Assembly: GCF_004403395.1 (NCBI RefSeq)
Contig: NZ_SOGN01000018.1
Coordinates: 303-64,302 of the forward strand
Source: Cryobacterium cheniae
GTDB taxonomy: Bacteria; Actinomycetota; Actinomycetes; Actinomycetales; Microbacteriaceae
Reading direction: 5' to 3'
DNA length: 64,000 nucleotides
Under the pieces are notes generated by a model. The model was given only the letters and a program-made list of their open reading frames with translations. It made no database searches and was not told the DNA's origin. The position numbers and the translations under genes were made by a program. Numbering within the stretch: the first letter of the stretch is position 1; each line of letters starts with the position of its first letter. Shown here piece by piece: positions 44,554 through 53,512 of the stretch.

Positions 44554-45078
44554 TGGCTTCCCTGGATCGGCGGTACGTTCGTCAACTTCGCACCGGTCGC
44601 CTGCGGTGCTGCCGGGGCGATCGCCGCAACCGTCAACGCTCCCATAGCCGCCGTCTTCTTCGCCCTCGAGCTCCTATTGCGCGATTTCGCGGCTCGTTCG
44701 TTCGGCATCCTTGTGCTGTCCTCGGTCACCGCCTCCATCGTCGGCCGGTCGATCCTGGGCGACGCTTGTGCGGGAGGTCATGACCGAGGCACCCGACGTG
44801 GTGAGCTCCCGGCTCACTCCGGCTGAAGGGGCCCGGATATTGCTCGGGTCAGGCAGGCGCGCCCTGCCGGTCATCGCGGGGGTGAGTTCATCGGAATCGT
44901 GACAGTCGCTGCCGTCTTTGACTCACTGGGCAACGACGACGACAGCGCGACGATCACCCTCGGCGCGTTGATCGAGACGCCCGCGGTGGCCGATCCCGAC
45001 GACATCCTGGACAAGATTTTGGATGTGGTGCTGGCCGCCAGCGAGAGCGACGGACTGCCCGTTGTCGACTCAGACGGG
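44554..45078 (+). pseudogene. Decayed ClC chloride channel with CBS domains
   Basis: Three pieces in three frames spell the C-terminal half of a ClC-type anion channel. Frame A (about 44554-44760) gives WLPWIGGTFVNFAPVACGAA and VNAPIAAVFFALELLLRDFA, the late ClC helices. Frame B (from about 44765) gives LVREVMTEAPDVVSSRLTPA and ends RRALPVIAG, a CBS domain. Frame C (from 44884) gives EFIGIVTVAAVFDSLG and, later, LDKILDVVLAASESDGLPVV, the second CBS domain. The B-to-C shift falls in a G5 run (44878-44882) and looks like a one-base loss. The first half of the channel and the stretch between A and B are missing. The 3' end is cut off where the convergent nucleoside hydrolase tail begins. Confidence 0.75.
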
Positions 45079-46233
45079 TACCGGTTCCGCCTGCCTCCGG
45101 GCCCGAGCGGGCGCGAGTGCGCGGGCTCCGGCCGTAGCCAGAGCGCTAGCCGGCTCCGCTGCGGGCACGTGAACCGGGGCGGGCGCGAGAGTGAGGATCC
45201 GTTCCAGGAGCAGTGCCGCGGCATTGCGTCGCAGGGACAGCACCACCCGGGCCTCGTGCGGATTCTGCCCGGCAGGACCCGCTGTGGCAGGCAGCCCGCC
45301 GGCAGGCAGCCCGCCGGCAGGCAGCCCGCCCGGCCTCGCGGTGCCTGGTCCTCCGGCCGGAGCTCCCTCCACCTTGGTGAAATGGGTCTGGCCGCGGCGC
45401 GGGCCGGCGCTCGTGTCCACGCAGACGTGCAGGGTGGGCGCCCGCTCGGCCTCGAGGCTTCCGGTTGCGAAGGCCGCGGCGATGGAATTGTGCAGGGCGA
45501 AGCGCCGGGTGCTGAACTGCTTGCCGCACTGCGTCAGGCAGGTGCCGAGCATGGCGGCGAGTGCATGCTGGGTCAGCCCCGGGGCCGCGGTGAGTGCCCG
45601 CCGATGGGTCTCGTCGAAGGTGTGCGGCGCCGTCGCGTCGAGCGGGACCAGGGTCACCGGCCAGCTGGCCGCGAACACGTCCGCGGCGGCGGTCGGGTCG
45701 GCGGCGATGTTGCCCTCGGCGAATTTGCCGGCGTTGCCGGGCGCGAAGACGGCGCCGCCCATGATGGTGACCCGGCGCACGAGCCGGGGCAGTTCCGGGT
45801 CGGTACAGAGCGCTTCGGCCAGGTTCGTCAGAGGACCGACCGCGATGATCTCCAGTTCGCCGGGGTACTCGTGCGCCAGCCGGATCAGCAGTTCTGTGGC
45901 GCTGTCGTCGACCGGGCGGCGGGGCGAGCGGGGCAGCAGCACATCCCCGATCCCGTTGCGGCCGTGCATGTGGGCGGCCCCGCGCCGGGAGGTGCCGCTG
46001 ACGGGCTCCCAGGCGCCGACCGCGACCGGGATGTCGTCACGACCGGCGGTCGCCAGCAGGCTCAGGGTGTTCGCCGCCGCGACGGCCGGGTTGACGCATC
46101 CGCTCACCGTGCCGATGCCGACCAGACGGATGCCCGGCGTCGCCAGCAAGAACGCGAGCGCCATCGCATCGTCGATCCCGGTATCGCAGTCGAGGTAGAT
46201 CGGGCGGGGGTGGGGAGCCATCCTGAGTGTCAT
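45070..46233 (-). CDS. Nucleoside hydrolase (IunH type) with low-complexity C-terminal tail
   Basis: Hydrolyses the N-glycosidic bond of nucleosides. The calcium-binding N-terminal motif is LDCDTGIDDAMAL (Asp15, Asp17, Asp21, Asp22). AVGPLTNLA, VTIMGGAVFAPGNAG and EGNIAADPTAAADVF follow the family. The C-terminal active-site motif reads LHNS (His248-Asn249) where most members have His-Asp, so calcium coordination may differ. After about residue 275 the protein has a Gly/Pro/Ala-rich tail with three GGLPA repeats and an Ala-rich end, probably added by reading into neighbouring DNA. The ATG at 46233 follows GGATGG. It is downstream of the MFS transporter, probably for nucleoside uptake and cleavage. 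Confidence 0.85.
   Translation of the reverse strand: MTLRMAPHPRPIYLDCDTGIDDAMALAFLLATPGIRLVGIGTVSGCVNPAVAAANTLSLLATAGRDDIPVAVGAWEPVSGTSRRGAAHMHGRNGIGDVLLPRSPRRPVDDSATELLIRLAHEYPGELEIIAVGPLTNLAEALCTDPELPRLVRRVTIMGGAVFAPGNAGKFAEGNIAADPTAAADVFAASWPVTLVPLDATAPHTFDETHRRALTAAPGLTQHALAAMLGTCLTQCGKQFSTRRFALHNSIAAAFATGSLEAERAPTLHVCVDTSAGPRRGQTHFTKVEGAPAGGPGTARPGGLPAGGLPAGGLPATAGPAGQNPHEARVVLSLRRNAAALLLERILTLAPAPVHVPAAEPASALATAGARALAPARARRQAEPVPV
45286..45330. repeat. Three 15-bp tandem repeats in the nucleoside hydrolase tail
   Basis: Three perfect copies of GGCAGGCAGCCCGCC, encoding GGLPA repeats on the minus strand. Confidence 0.9.
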
Positions 46234-46289
46234 CGTTGACCATCCGTTCTCATCGTGCTGGTTCAGGGGTTCAGAAGTGGTGCGGGAGT

Positions 46290-47681
46290 TCATGCGGCGG
46301 GGCGCAGAATCAGGGAGGCCAGGAACGATGCCAGAGTGAGGCCCACCGAGATCCACAGGGCCGTCTGGAAACCGGCGACCGTTCCTGCGGCCACGACCGG
46401 CGCGACCAGGGCGATGCCGGTGCCGATGCCGATGCCGAAGCAGGCGCCGTTCAGGCCGGGCAGGGCCCCACGGGCCTCGGGCGGCGAGTTGAGCACGGAG
46501 ACGCCGTTGACCGAACTCTGGAACAGGCCGAGGTAGAAGACACCCATCACGATGAGCAGGCCGAAGACCATCCAGCGGTCCATCGCGAACACGGCCAGTC
46601 CTGCCGTGATCAGGGCGATCACGCCGCTGCTCAGCCGCAGTGACGTGATCCAGCCGATCCGCACGGCTATCCAGCCGGAGAAGATCGCCGCGGTCACGCC
46701 GACGAGGGCGGTCGGGGTGAGGTAGAGCAGCGCCGACATCGACGCGGTGAGCCCGTAGCCCACCTGATCGTTCTGGCTGAGCATCACCACGGTGAAGTTG
46801 AGTGCGGAGAACACACCGGCCAGGGTGAGCACGGTGGAGAGCAAGAGCGGCCACACCTGCCGGGAACGCAGCGCGTGGATGGGGATGAGCGGCCGGCGGG
46901 TGCGGCTCTCGACCAAAACGAAGGCCACCGCGCTGACGGTCGCCCCGACGAGGTAGCCCATCGTCAGCGGGTCGGCCCAGCCTGCGGAGGACGCCTGCGA
47001 GATCAGGCTCGTGAGCAGTACCAGGAACAGGGACAGGATGCCGGCACCCCACCAGTCCATCGACCCGTCCTGGGTGGGCGGCTCGTCCTTCGGCACGAAG
47101 AGGGCGACGCAACTGATCGCGACCAGACCAAGGCAGAGGGTGATCACGAACAGGAAGCGCCAGCCGATGGTGTCGGTGACGTAACCGCCGAGGAAGCCGT
47201 CGACGCCGAACAGGCCGCCGTTGACCGAGGTGATGATGCCGACCGAGATGCCGAACAGGCGGTTGTTCAGACGCTCCGACAGAAGGAGGAAGGAGATCGT
47301 GAAGGTGGCGTTGGAGGCACCCTGCAGCACCCGGCCGAGCAGCAGCAGGGGGAGGCTCGGCGCGAGGGCGCAGATGACGGTGCCGATCAGCAGCACCGTC
47401 AGCACGATCACGAGGCTGCGTTTGCGGCCGAGGAAATCGCTCCAGCGGGAGAAGACCATGCCGAAGACCGCGCCGGAGAGGAAGAACACCGACTGAATCC
47501 GGGCGACGTCCTGCATGCTCTCGCCCAGTTGAGCGCCCACGGCCGGCAGGGCGGCGGAGAGGAGGGTGGCGTTCAGCTGAAAGGTCAGGATCGCCAGGAC
47601 CAGCGTGCCGATCAACACGCCGGCGCGGGGAGTCCGCGCGCGCTCCACGACGGGAGCTGTTGCGAGGGGAAGCACGAGCAT
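46290..47681 (-). CDS. MFS transporter
   Basis: A 463-residue membrane transporter of the major facilitator superfamily with about 14 hydrophobic segments (DHA2-like layout). SRWSDFLGRKRSLV at about 80-93 is the conserved cytosolic loop 2-3 motif, and LGRVLQGASNATF is motif-B-like. It is followed after 56 bp by the nucleoside hydrolase on the same strand and is divergent from a GntR regulator, so nucleoside or base transport is a reasonable inference, though drug export cannot be excluded. Confidence 0.88.
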   Translation of the reverse strand: MLVLPLATAPVVERARTPRAGVLIGTLVLAILTFQLNATLLSAALPAVGAQLGESMQDVARIQSVFFLSGAVFGMVFSRWSDFLGRKRSLVIVLTVLLIGTVICALAPSLPLLLLGRVLQGASNATFTISFLLLSERLNNRLFGISVGIITSVNGGLFGVDGFLGGYVTDTIGWRFLFVITLCLGLVAISCVALFVPKDEPPTQDGSMDWWGAGILSLFLVLLTSLISQASSAGWADPLTMGYLVGATVSAVAFVLVESRTRRPLIPIHALRSRQVWPLLLSTVLTLAGVFSALNFTVVMLSQNDQVGYGLTASMSALLYLTPTALVGVTAAIFSGWIAVRIGWITSLRLSSGVIALITAGLAVFAMDRWMVFGLLIVMGVFYLGLFQSSVNGVSVLNSPPEARGALPGLNGACFGIGIGTGIALVAPVVAAGTVAGFQTALWISVGLTLASFLASLILRPAA

Positions 47682-47734
47682 GACAAGACTCCTTCATTGG
47701 AGCAACCACGAGGTCGACACGCTCAGCATACATG

Positions 47735-47747
47735 CTTGTTATACAAG
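47735..47747. promoter_or_regulatory. GntR-type operator in the MFS/GntR divergent promoter
   Basis: CTTGT-TAT-ACAAG, a perfect inverted repeat of the kind bound by HutC/GntR regulators. It lies 53 bp before the MFS start and 48 bp before the regulator start. On the minus strand it overlaps TATAAC, a possible -10 for the MFS gene. Confidence 0.65.
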
Positions 47748-47795
47748 TACCAAGGAACGCACGCTAGGCTCGACTCACCGACCTGGGGAGCATCA

Positions 47796-48578
47796 ATGGA
47801 TCGACGCACGGAGGCGGCCCTGGCGGGTCCGCTCGAGACCAATGGAAGCCTGCCGTTGCGGGTGGCGGTGTACTCGCGGATCACCGAGGCGATCCGGAAC
47901 GGATCCCTGCCGGTCGCATCCCTGCTCCCGTCGGAGTCGGAGCTCGGCACGGCGATGGGGGTGAGCCGCACGGTCGTTCGGGAAGCCCTCATGCTGCTGG
48001 AGGAAGACCGCTTCGTGCGCTCGCGCCGGGGCATCGGGCGCTTCGTCGCCGACCGGATGCCACACCTCGGCTTGCAGAAGATCCGCCCGATCGAGGAACT
48101 GCTCAGCGAGACCGGACCGCCCGCACAGGTGCGCCGCACTCAGGCTGCCCTGCAGTCCGCGTCGCCCGCGTTCACGGCCGATGCTATCGGGATTCGCACC
48201 GACGAGGCGTCTTGGTTCATCGAGAGCGTCGTCACCCGGGAGGGCGCCCCCATCGCTCTGATCCAGGAGCACCTGCCCGGAGACCGCCTCGGCCAGCTCG
48301 GTGAGGCGGCGGTGGCAGCCGTGTCCCAGGACGCGGGGCGCAGTGCGCTTGCCGCCCTCATCTCGGTGCTGGGCCCGACCTTCGGACCCGGCGAAACCGA
48401 CATCACGCTCGGCGTTCCCGGTGCCACCCGCGGCAAGCTGCTCGGGCTGCCCGCCGGCAGCCCGGTGCTGATCCTCACCCAGACGCTCGATCACGACGGG
48501 CGCCCGTTCTACCTCTCGAAGGCCCTGATCAACTCGGACTTCGTGCAGTTGGCGATCAGCCACGCGGCGCAGTCCTGA
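47796..48578 (+). CDS. GntR family regulator (HutC/UTRA type)
   Basis: A 260-residue repressor. The N-terminal winged helix has ITEAIRNGSLPVASLLPSES and TAMGVSRTVVREALMLLEED (about 29-70). The C-terminal ligand-binding UTRA-like domain includes WFIESVVTREGAPIALIQEH, and the end of the domain has GRPFYLSKALINSDFVQLAI. The ATG at 47796 has GGGGAG 8 bp upstream. It likely controls the divergent transporter and nucleoside hydrolase in response to a nucleoside-derived ligand; the ligand is inferred from context. Confidence 0.9.
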   Translation: MDRRTEAALAGPLETNGSLPLRVAVYSRITEAIRNGSLPVASLLPSESELGTAMGVSRTVVREALMLLEEDRFVRSRRGIGRFVADRMPHLGLQKIRPIEELLSETGPPAQVRRTQAALQSASPAFTADAIGIRTDEASWFIESVVTREGAPIALIQEHLPGDRLGQLGEAAVAAVSQDAGRSALAALISVLGPTFGPGETDITLGVPGATRGKLLGLPAGSPVLILTQTLDHDGRPFYLSKALINSDFVQLAISHAAQS

Positions 48579-48587
48579 GCCGAGCCG

Positions 48588-51500
48588 TCAGCGCAGGGCG
48601 GAGATCGTCAACGCGATCGCCTTGAAGCTCGCGATCCGCCGCTCGTAGCGGGCCGCGAGCCCGATCAGGATGAGGCCGCCCACGCCGAGCCACAGCCACC
48701 ACTGCACCGCACCGTAGGCCAGCGAGATCCAGGGCCAGAGTTGCGCGACCGCGTGCACCAGCAGCACGACCGCGCCGATCACGAATGGTGCCTGCAGCCT
48801 GCGCACCAGGCCGAGCACGATCACCACGGTGGCGACGAGGCCGAGGCCCACCACCCGCCAGAGCGGACTCTCGGTGAGGTCGAGCAGCAGTGGCGGCACC
48901 AACAGCACGAGTAGTCCGGGCGCGAGCCAGCGCCAGCTGCGCGCGGCGGGCGTGACGTCGAGGTGCAGCCAGCCGGTCGCGAGCAGGGCGATGGCCAGAG
49001 GCACGCTCACGATCTCGACCGTGTCCGGCGCGGAGTGCGCATAACCGGCGGCCACCGCGACGCTGCCGGCCCCGATGGCCACCCAGGCGACCATCCGCGC
49101 CAGTCGGCTGTCGTCGTACCAGAACGCCGCGACGTGCAGCGCGGAGAAGGCCCAGACGAGGAGGATCACCCGGATTGTCGCCAGTGGCGCGTAGCCGAGG
49201 GCGAAAACCTCGGCCGTGAGTACCCCGACGATCACCACAACCACCAGACCGTAACCGAGGCGCAGCGCGGGGGCATCCGTCGCCTCGCCGCCGCCCAGGC
49301 CGGCGCTCTCAGCAGTGCGCCGGGGGACGACCACGAGGCTCGTGCCGACGGCCGCGAGGATCAGCGCGGAGGGCAGCAGCCACGCTTCGAGCCGGGTGTC
49401 GGGGCCGTCCGGGGCGAGGCCGAGCAGCGGTTGGATGCGCGTGGCCGCCGTGAGCAGGACCGTGAGCGTGCCGACGCCGAGGGCAGGCCAGGCGAGGAAG
49501 GCCCAGCGCGGCCGGGCCAGCAGGAGCGCCCCGACGATGGCGAACGCGCCGCCGACGGTCAGCGTCAGCACGGGACGGAGGAGACCGCCCGTGCCGCCGA
49601 CGGTGGCACTCGGCAACAGGGCCAGGGCCAATCCGGCCGCAATCCAGCCGGCCCCCACGGCGACCGGCGCAACGGCGACCGACAAATCGGGGACAGGCAC
49701 CTCGGCATCGACCGGTCGAGTGCGCCCGGCGAGCACCTGGCCGACGACGATCGCGAGGCCGAGGGTCACGGTCACGAGTTCGAACGGTTCGGTGGCATCC
49801 GTCCACACGGCGGCCACCAGGGCGAGCCCGGCCAGCCCCGCGGCGACCCAACCGGTGGCCGTGGTCAGCGGTGCGCGCGGCCGCCAGACGGCGAGCACGT
49901 GCACGACCCCGAGTGCGAGCACGAGAACGGATGCGCGCACCGCGATCACGATGGCGTCATCGGCTGCTCCGACCCAGGCGAACGCGGCGATCTCGGCCAT
50001 CGTCACGGTCACGAGCACCAGAATGAGCAGGGTGATGCCCGCGATGCTGCGCGGTCGGCGGGTCGACGGGTCCGTACGCCTGACGAGCAGGAACGCCCCC
50101 GCCGCGGCGGCGGCGAAGGGGAGGAACCAGTATTCGAGACGCACGTCGGGCGCGCCGGGTTCGCCAAGCACGCGGAGCAGCTGCACGATGCTCGTCACGA
50201 GGAGTCCGAGCGCCCCGCTCACCCAGGCGGCGGCCAGGTAGGCCGAGCGGGGCGGGGCCCAGCGCCCGGCACCGGCGCCGAGCAGCAGCACCGCGGAGGC
50301 CAGGGCGAGGACGATCGGACGCACGGGCGAGCCGGAGGCCGAGGCGAGCGCCAGGGGCACGATCGCCACGAACAGGCCGGCCAGGGAGAGCAGCGCGGCC
50401 GCCGGACTCGCCGCTTCGGTGCGCGGGACCCGGCCGAACCGCCGGATCAGGACGGCCAGGATCAGCAGCACACCGGCGACCGGGAGCACATACGGCTCGA
50501 GGGTCTCGGCTCCGCCGCGGTTCAGCCCGACCCACAGGCCGGCCGTGCCGAGCAGCAGGGCGGGCCAGCCGAGATGGCGTCGCGGCGAACGGGAACCGAA
50601 GAGCCCGTCCGGGGCGATCGCCGTGACGAGGGCGGTCACGCCGGCCAGGAGCAGCACGAGCCAGGCGAAGGGGCTCCGGCCGGCGAGCACGATCAGCGTG
50701 CCGAGAATCAGGATGATGGCCGCGCCGGCCTCGAGGGCGAGTCGGTCCGTTCGCGCGCGGGCGCCGCGGGCCGTGTCCCCGGCCGCCAACGTGCCGAGCG
50801 CGAGGCCGAGGGCGCACACCAGGAGTGCCGACGTCGCCATGGCGATGCCGTCGACCGTGGCCGGGACATCCGCCGCCACCCGCACGGACCAGAACAGCGC
50901 GAGCAGCGTGGGTGCGGCGGCGCCCAGGGCCACGAAACGCTCGATCCGGGCGGTGCCGGGGTTGCCGCGCAGGCCCAGCCACACTCCGATGGCGGCGAGC
51001 AGGAGCGCCGTGGGCACGATCGACAGGGCGGGTGCGCCCAGGAGCAGTGCGGCAGCCTCACCGGTCTGCAGGCTCTCCGCAAGCCCCGCGGCCGGCAGGG
51101 CGACGGCCATCACGGTGGGGGCCAGCAGCGTCCAGAACGCCCACCGGCGCTCGGTGTCGGTGAGAATTCGGCCTGCGGGGAACGCGACCGCGAGCTGCAA
51201 CAGCGCGGTCGCGAGGGCGACGGCGCGCAGTCCGTCGACGAGCAGGACCGGGTCAGACGGCGATTCGGCCAGCGTCAGGGCCCACGGCGTGACGACGGCC
51301 GCGACGACGGTGAGCGCCACGGCCCCGGCCAGGAGGATGCCCCGGCCGACGGCGGCGGTGCGATCGAGCAGCAGCCGGGCAAGGAAGAGCGCCAGGATCG
51401 CCGAGACCGAGCCGATCCACCAGGTGGTGCTGCTGTGCCAGCCGATGATGTAGCCGAACGTCTCGGCCAGGATCAGGAAGGTCACGGTCACGGGCAGGAA

Positions 51501-53387
51501 CGCGCCGAGCGGCAGCCGGCCCCGTCGGTCCAGCAGCAGCACGGCCAGCGCAAGGGCGCCGAGGACGACGTAGAGCACGGTCATCACGGCGAGCGGGCCG
51601 GTAAAGGGAACCAGCAGCACCGCGACGCCCATGAACAGCGAGGCGACGACACGACGGCGCGGTTTCAGGATGCCGCCCAGCGCCCAGGCGAGGCCGACGA
51701 GCACGCCGACGGCGGCCAGCGTGCCGAGCGCCCAGGCGTTGTCCGCCACGGTGTCCGCCATCGGCTCGTCGCTGGCGGCCAGCCCGCTGAGCAGGGCGAC
51801 GCCGAGCGGCCACGCCGCGGAGGCGATGACGAGGATCGCGGCGTTCACCGCGACCACGGCCGCTGTCGCGCCGGCCACGATGACGGCCGTACGGACCGGC
51901 CCGGCGGTGCGGCGCCCCGCGGAGAGTTCGGCGGCGAGGGAGAGCGCCACGGCGATCAGGAGCGGCAGGGTCAGTGCCAGCGTCAGGCTCTCGGCGCGGT
52001 TGGCCACGATCGGGGCGATGCTGGTGACAGACAGCGCGGCGAGGGCCGCCGAGCCGTAGCCGAACAGGCGGTAGGCGACCGCGGCATCCGCCCGGGGCAG
52101 GATAACGAGCAGGTGCAGCAGGGCGACGACCGCCACGGCGCCCAGGGTCCAGAGCGGGGCGAGGACGGTGGCCTCGTCGACGAACGGGGCGGTGGTGCCG
52201 GCGCCGATCAGCGCGAGCGCCGCCAGGGTGAGTAGGGCCAGGCGCTCCGGAACGCGGTCGACCGATGGCCAGTGGTGATGCCGCACGCCGGCGGTCCCCG
52301 CGGCGCTGGCGACGGAGGCGTCCCGGGGGACGGCGGCCGGAGACGCCGGCATGGTCGGCGGGGTCGGCAGGGTGAACCGATGGAGGAGCGCGCCCACCGC
52401 GGCGCCGAGGAACCCGAGGTAGAGGCGGGTTTCATCCGGTTGGCCGGCGGCGAGACCGGCGGTGAGAAGGCCGACTCCCGGCGCGGCGACGGCGAATCCG
52501 GCCACGCTGGCGATCCGGAGGCCGGAGAAAGCGTGCCAGCCGAGGAACAGCGCGGCGCAGGCCGACAGGGTGACACCCCAGTAGGCCGGGCCGTCCGCGG
52601 ATGCGAGGCCGAACAGGTCGTTCGCACGCAGCGCCCAGGCGTCGAGGAGAACGAGCACCACGGCCAGCACGCCGATTCCCTCGGCCGTGGCGACGAGTCG
52701 TCTGCGCCGCAGAACGCCGGCCGTGATGAGCGCGGCGATGGTGAACAGCGCGATGATCGCCGACCGCACCGCGAGCCCGGCGAAGATCCAGGCCACCGTG
52801 AGGAAGAAGATGGCAGCCACCGCCACCAGCGTCACACCGACGAGCAGCAGCAGGATCTGCACGCTCGAACGCCGGGGAACGTCCGGTACGAATGCGGGGG
52901 TGGGCCGGCGGGCAGCGTCCGGCGGGCGGGGAGGCAGGAAAGCAGGTGTGGGAGGGGCGGTGGCCGCGGTGGCACGGGGCGGCGCGAGCGGCACCGCGGG
53001 TAGGGCGCTCGCGGTCGCTGGGGGCGCGAACGCTTGTCGCGGTGCTGTTGCGGGAGCGCTGGGAGGGACCGGTGCGGGAGCGGTGGCGACCGGCGCGTGG
53101 TCGGCAGCGAACCGCGCAGCCAGCTGCGCTTCGGCGACATCGAAACGGATGCGCCCGATCAGCTCGCGACGGCGGTCGAGGGCGGCGGCGGCATCCGTTG
53201 ACGCGGTCAACAGCAGCGACGATGCGGGGTGACCTAGGTCGAGCCCGCAGGTCGAGCAGACGGGGGAACGCAGCAGGGTGCGGCAGGCCGGGCACCGGGT
53301 GGTGTCGGTGAGCTCGGCGGCGCTTCGCGGCCAGACGACGGTGCCGGCGAACTCCGTATAGGAGTCGTCTGAATCGGTCCGTGACAT
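48588..53387 (-). CDS. Giant zinc-ribbon multi-TM protein (SCO7613 C-terminal domain type)
   Basis: A 1599-residue protein. The N-terminus has a zinc ribbon: CPAC (Cys32, Cys35) and CSTC (Cys44, Cys47). A helical segment and then a Pro/Ala-rich linker (about 90-170) follow. The remaining roughly 1400 residues are an almost unbroken series of hydrophobic helices (around 40) with short charged loops. I match it to the actinobacterial SCO7613-type membrane proteins of unknown function. The size is usual for that family. No transport motif is visible. It is followed by a convergent GntR gene whose stop is 9 bp away. Confidence 0.85.
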   Translation of the reverse strand: MSRTDSDDSYTEFAGTVVWPRSAAELTDTTRCPACRTLLRSPVCSTCGLDLGHPASSLLLTASTDAAAALDRRRELIGRIRFDVAEAQLAARFAADHAPVATAPAPVPPSAPATAPRQAFAPPATASALPAVPLAPPRATAATAPPTPAFLPPRPPDAARRPTPAFVPDVPRRSSVQILLLLVGVTLVAVAAIFFLTVAWIFAGLAVRSAIIALFTIAALITAGVLRRRRLVATAEGIGVLAVVLVLLDAWALRANDLFGLASADGPAYWGVTLSACAALFLGWHAFSGLRIASVAGFAVAAPGVGLLTAGLAAGQPDETRLYLGFLGAAVGALLHRFTLPTPPTMPASPAAVPRDASVASAAGTAGVRHHHWPSVDRVPERLALLTLAALALIGAGTTAPFVDEATVLAPLWTLGAVAVVALLHLLVILPRADAAVAYRLFGYGSAALAALSVTSIAPIVANRAESLTLALTLPLLIAVALSLAAELSAGRRTAGPVRTAVIVAGATAAVVAVNAAILVIASAAWPLGVALLSGLAASDEPMADTVADNAWALGTLAAVGVLVGLAWALGGILKPRRRVVASLFMGVAVLLVPFTGPLAVMTVLYVVLGALALAVLLLDRRGRLPLGAFLPVTVTFLILAETFGYIIGWHSSTTWWIGSVSAILALFLARLLLDRTAAVGRGILLAGAVALTVVAAVVTPWALTLAESPSDPVLLVDGLRAVALATALLQLAVAFPAGRILTDTERRWAFWTLLAPTVMAVALPAAGLAESLQTGEAAALLLGAPALSIVPTALLLAAIGVWLGLRGNPGTARIERFVALGAAAPTLLALFWSVRVAADVPATVDGIAMATSALLVCALGLALGTLAAGDTARGARARTDRLALEAGAAIILILGTLIVLAGRSPFAWLVLLLAGVTALVTAIAPDGLFGSRSPRRHLGWPALLLGTAGLWVGLNRGGAETLEPYVLPVAGVLLILAVLIRRFGRVPRTEAASPAAALLSLAGLFVAIVPLALASASGSPVRPIVLALASAVLLLGAGAGRWAPPRSAYLAAAWVSGALGLLVTSIVQLLRVLGEPGAPDVRLEYWFLPFAAAAAGAFLLVRRTDPSTRRPRSIAGITLLILVLVTVTMAEIAAFAWVGAADDAIVIAVRASVLVLALGVVHVLAVWRPRAPLTTATGWVAAGLAGLALVAAVWTDATEPFELVTVTLGLAIVVGQVLAGRTRPVDAEVPVPDLSVAVAPVAVGAGWIAAGLALALLPSATVGGTGGLLRPVLTLTVGGAFAIVGALLLARPRWAFLAWPALGVGTLTVLLTAATRIQPLLGLAPDGPDTRLEAWLLPSALILAAVGTSLVVVPRRTAESAGLGGGEATDAPALRLGYGLVVVVIVGVLTAEVFALGYAPLATIRVILLVWAFSALHVAAFWYDDSRLARMVAWVAIGAGSVAVAAGYAHSAPDTVEIVSVPLAIALLATGWLHLDVTPAARSWRWLAPGLLVLLVPPLLLDLTESPLWRVVGLGLVATVVIVLGLVRRLQAPFVIGAVVLLVHAVAQLWPWISLAYGAVQWWLWLGVGGLILIGLAARYERRIASFKAIALTISALR

Positions 53388-53512
53388 CGTGGCCCCTCGC
53401 TGGATGTGAACGACCCCAAGGGTACTGGGTGGCGGTTCCCTGCGGCGCGCGCACGGAAAACCGGGGGAAAACCGGCCGGTGCGTGCCTCCAGTCCCCGCG
53501 GCCGAGCCGCTT

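Noticed and set aside
45070-47733. Very long minus-strand frame of about 887 codons across the MFS and nucleoside hydrolase region
   Set aside because: Its first 500 codons run in a shifted frame through the MFS transporter gene and are Arg/Pro-rich; only the last 387 codons are the hydrolase.
48963-52235. Plus-strand frame of about 1090 codons opposite the giant membrane protein
   Set aside because: Composition is almost only Arg, Gly, Glu, Gln, Asp and His, as expected from antisense of hydrophobic GC-rich codons; no ribosome-binding site or motif.
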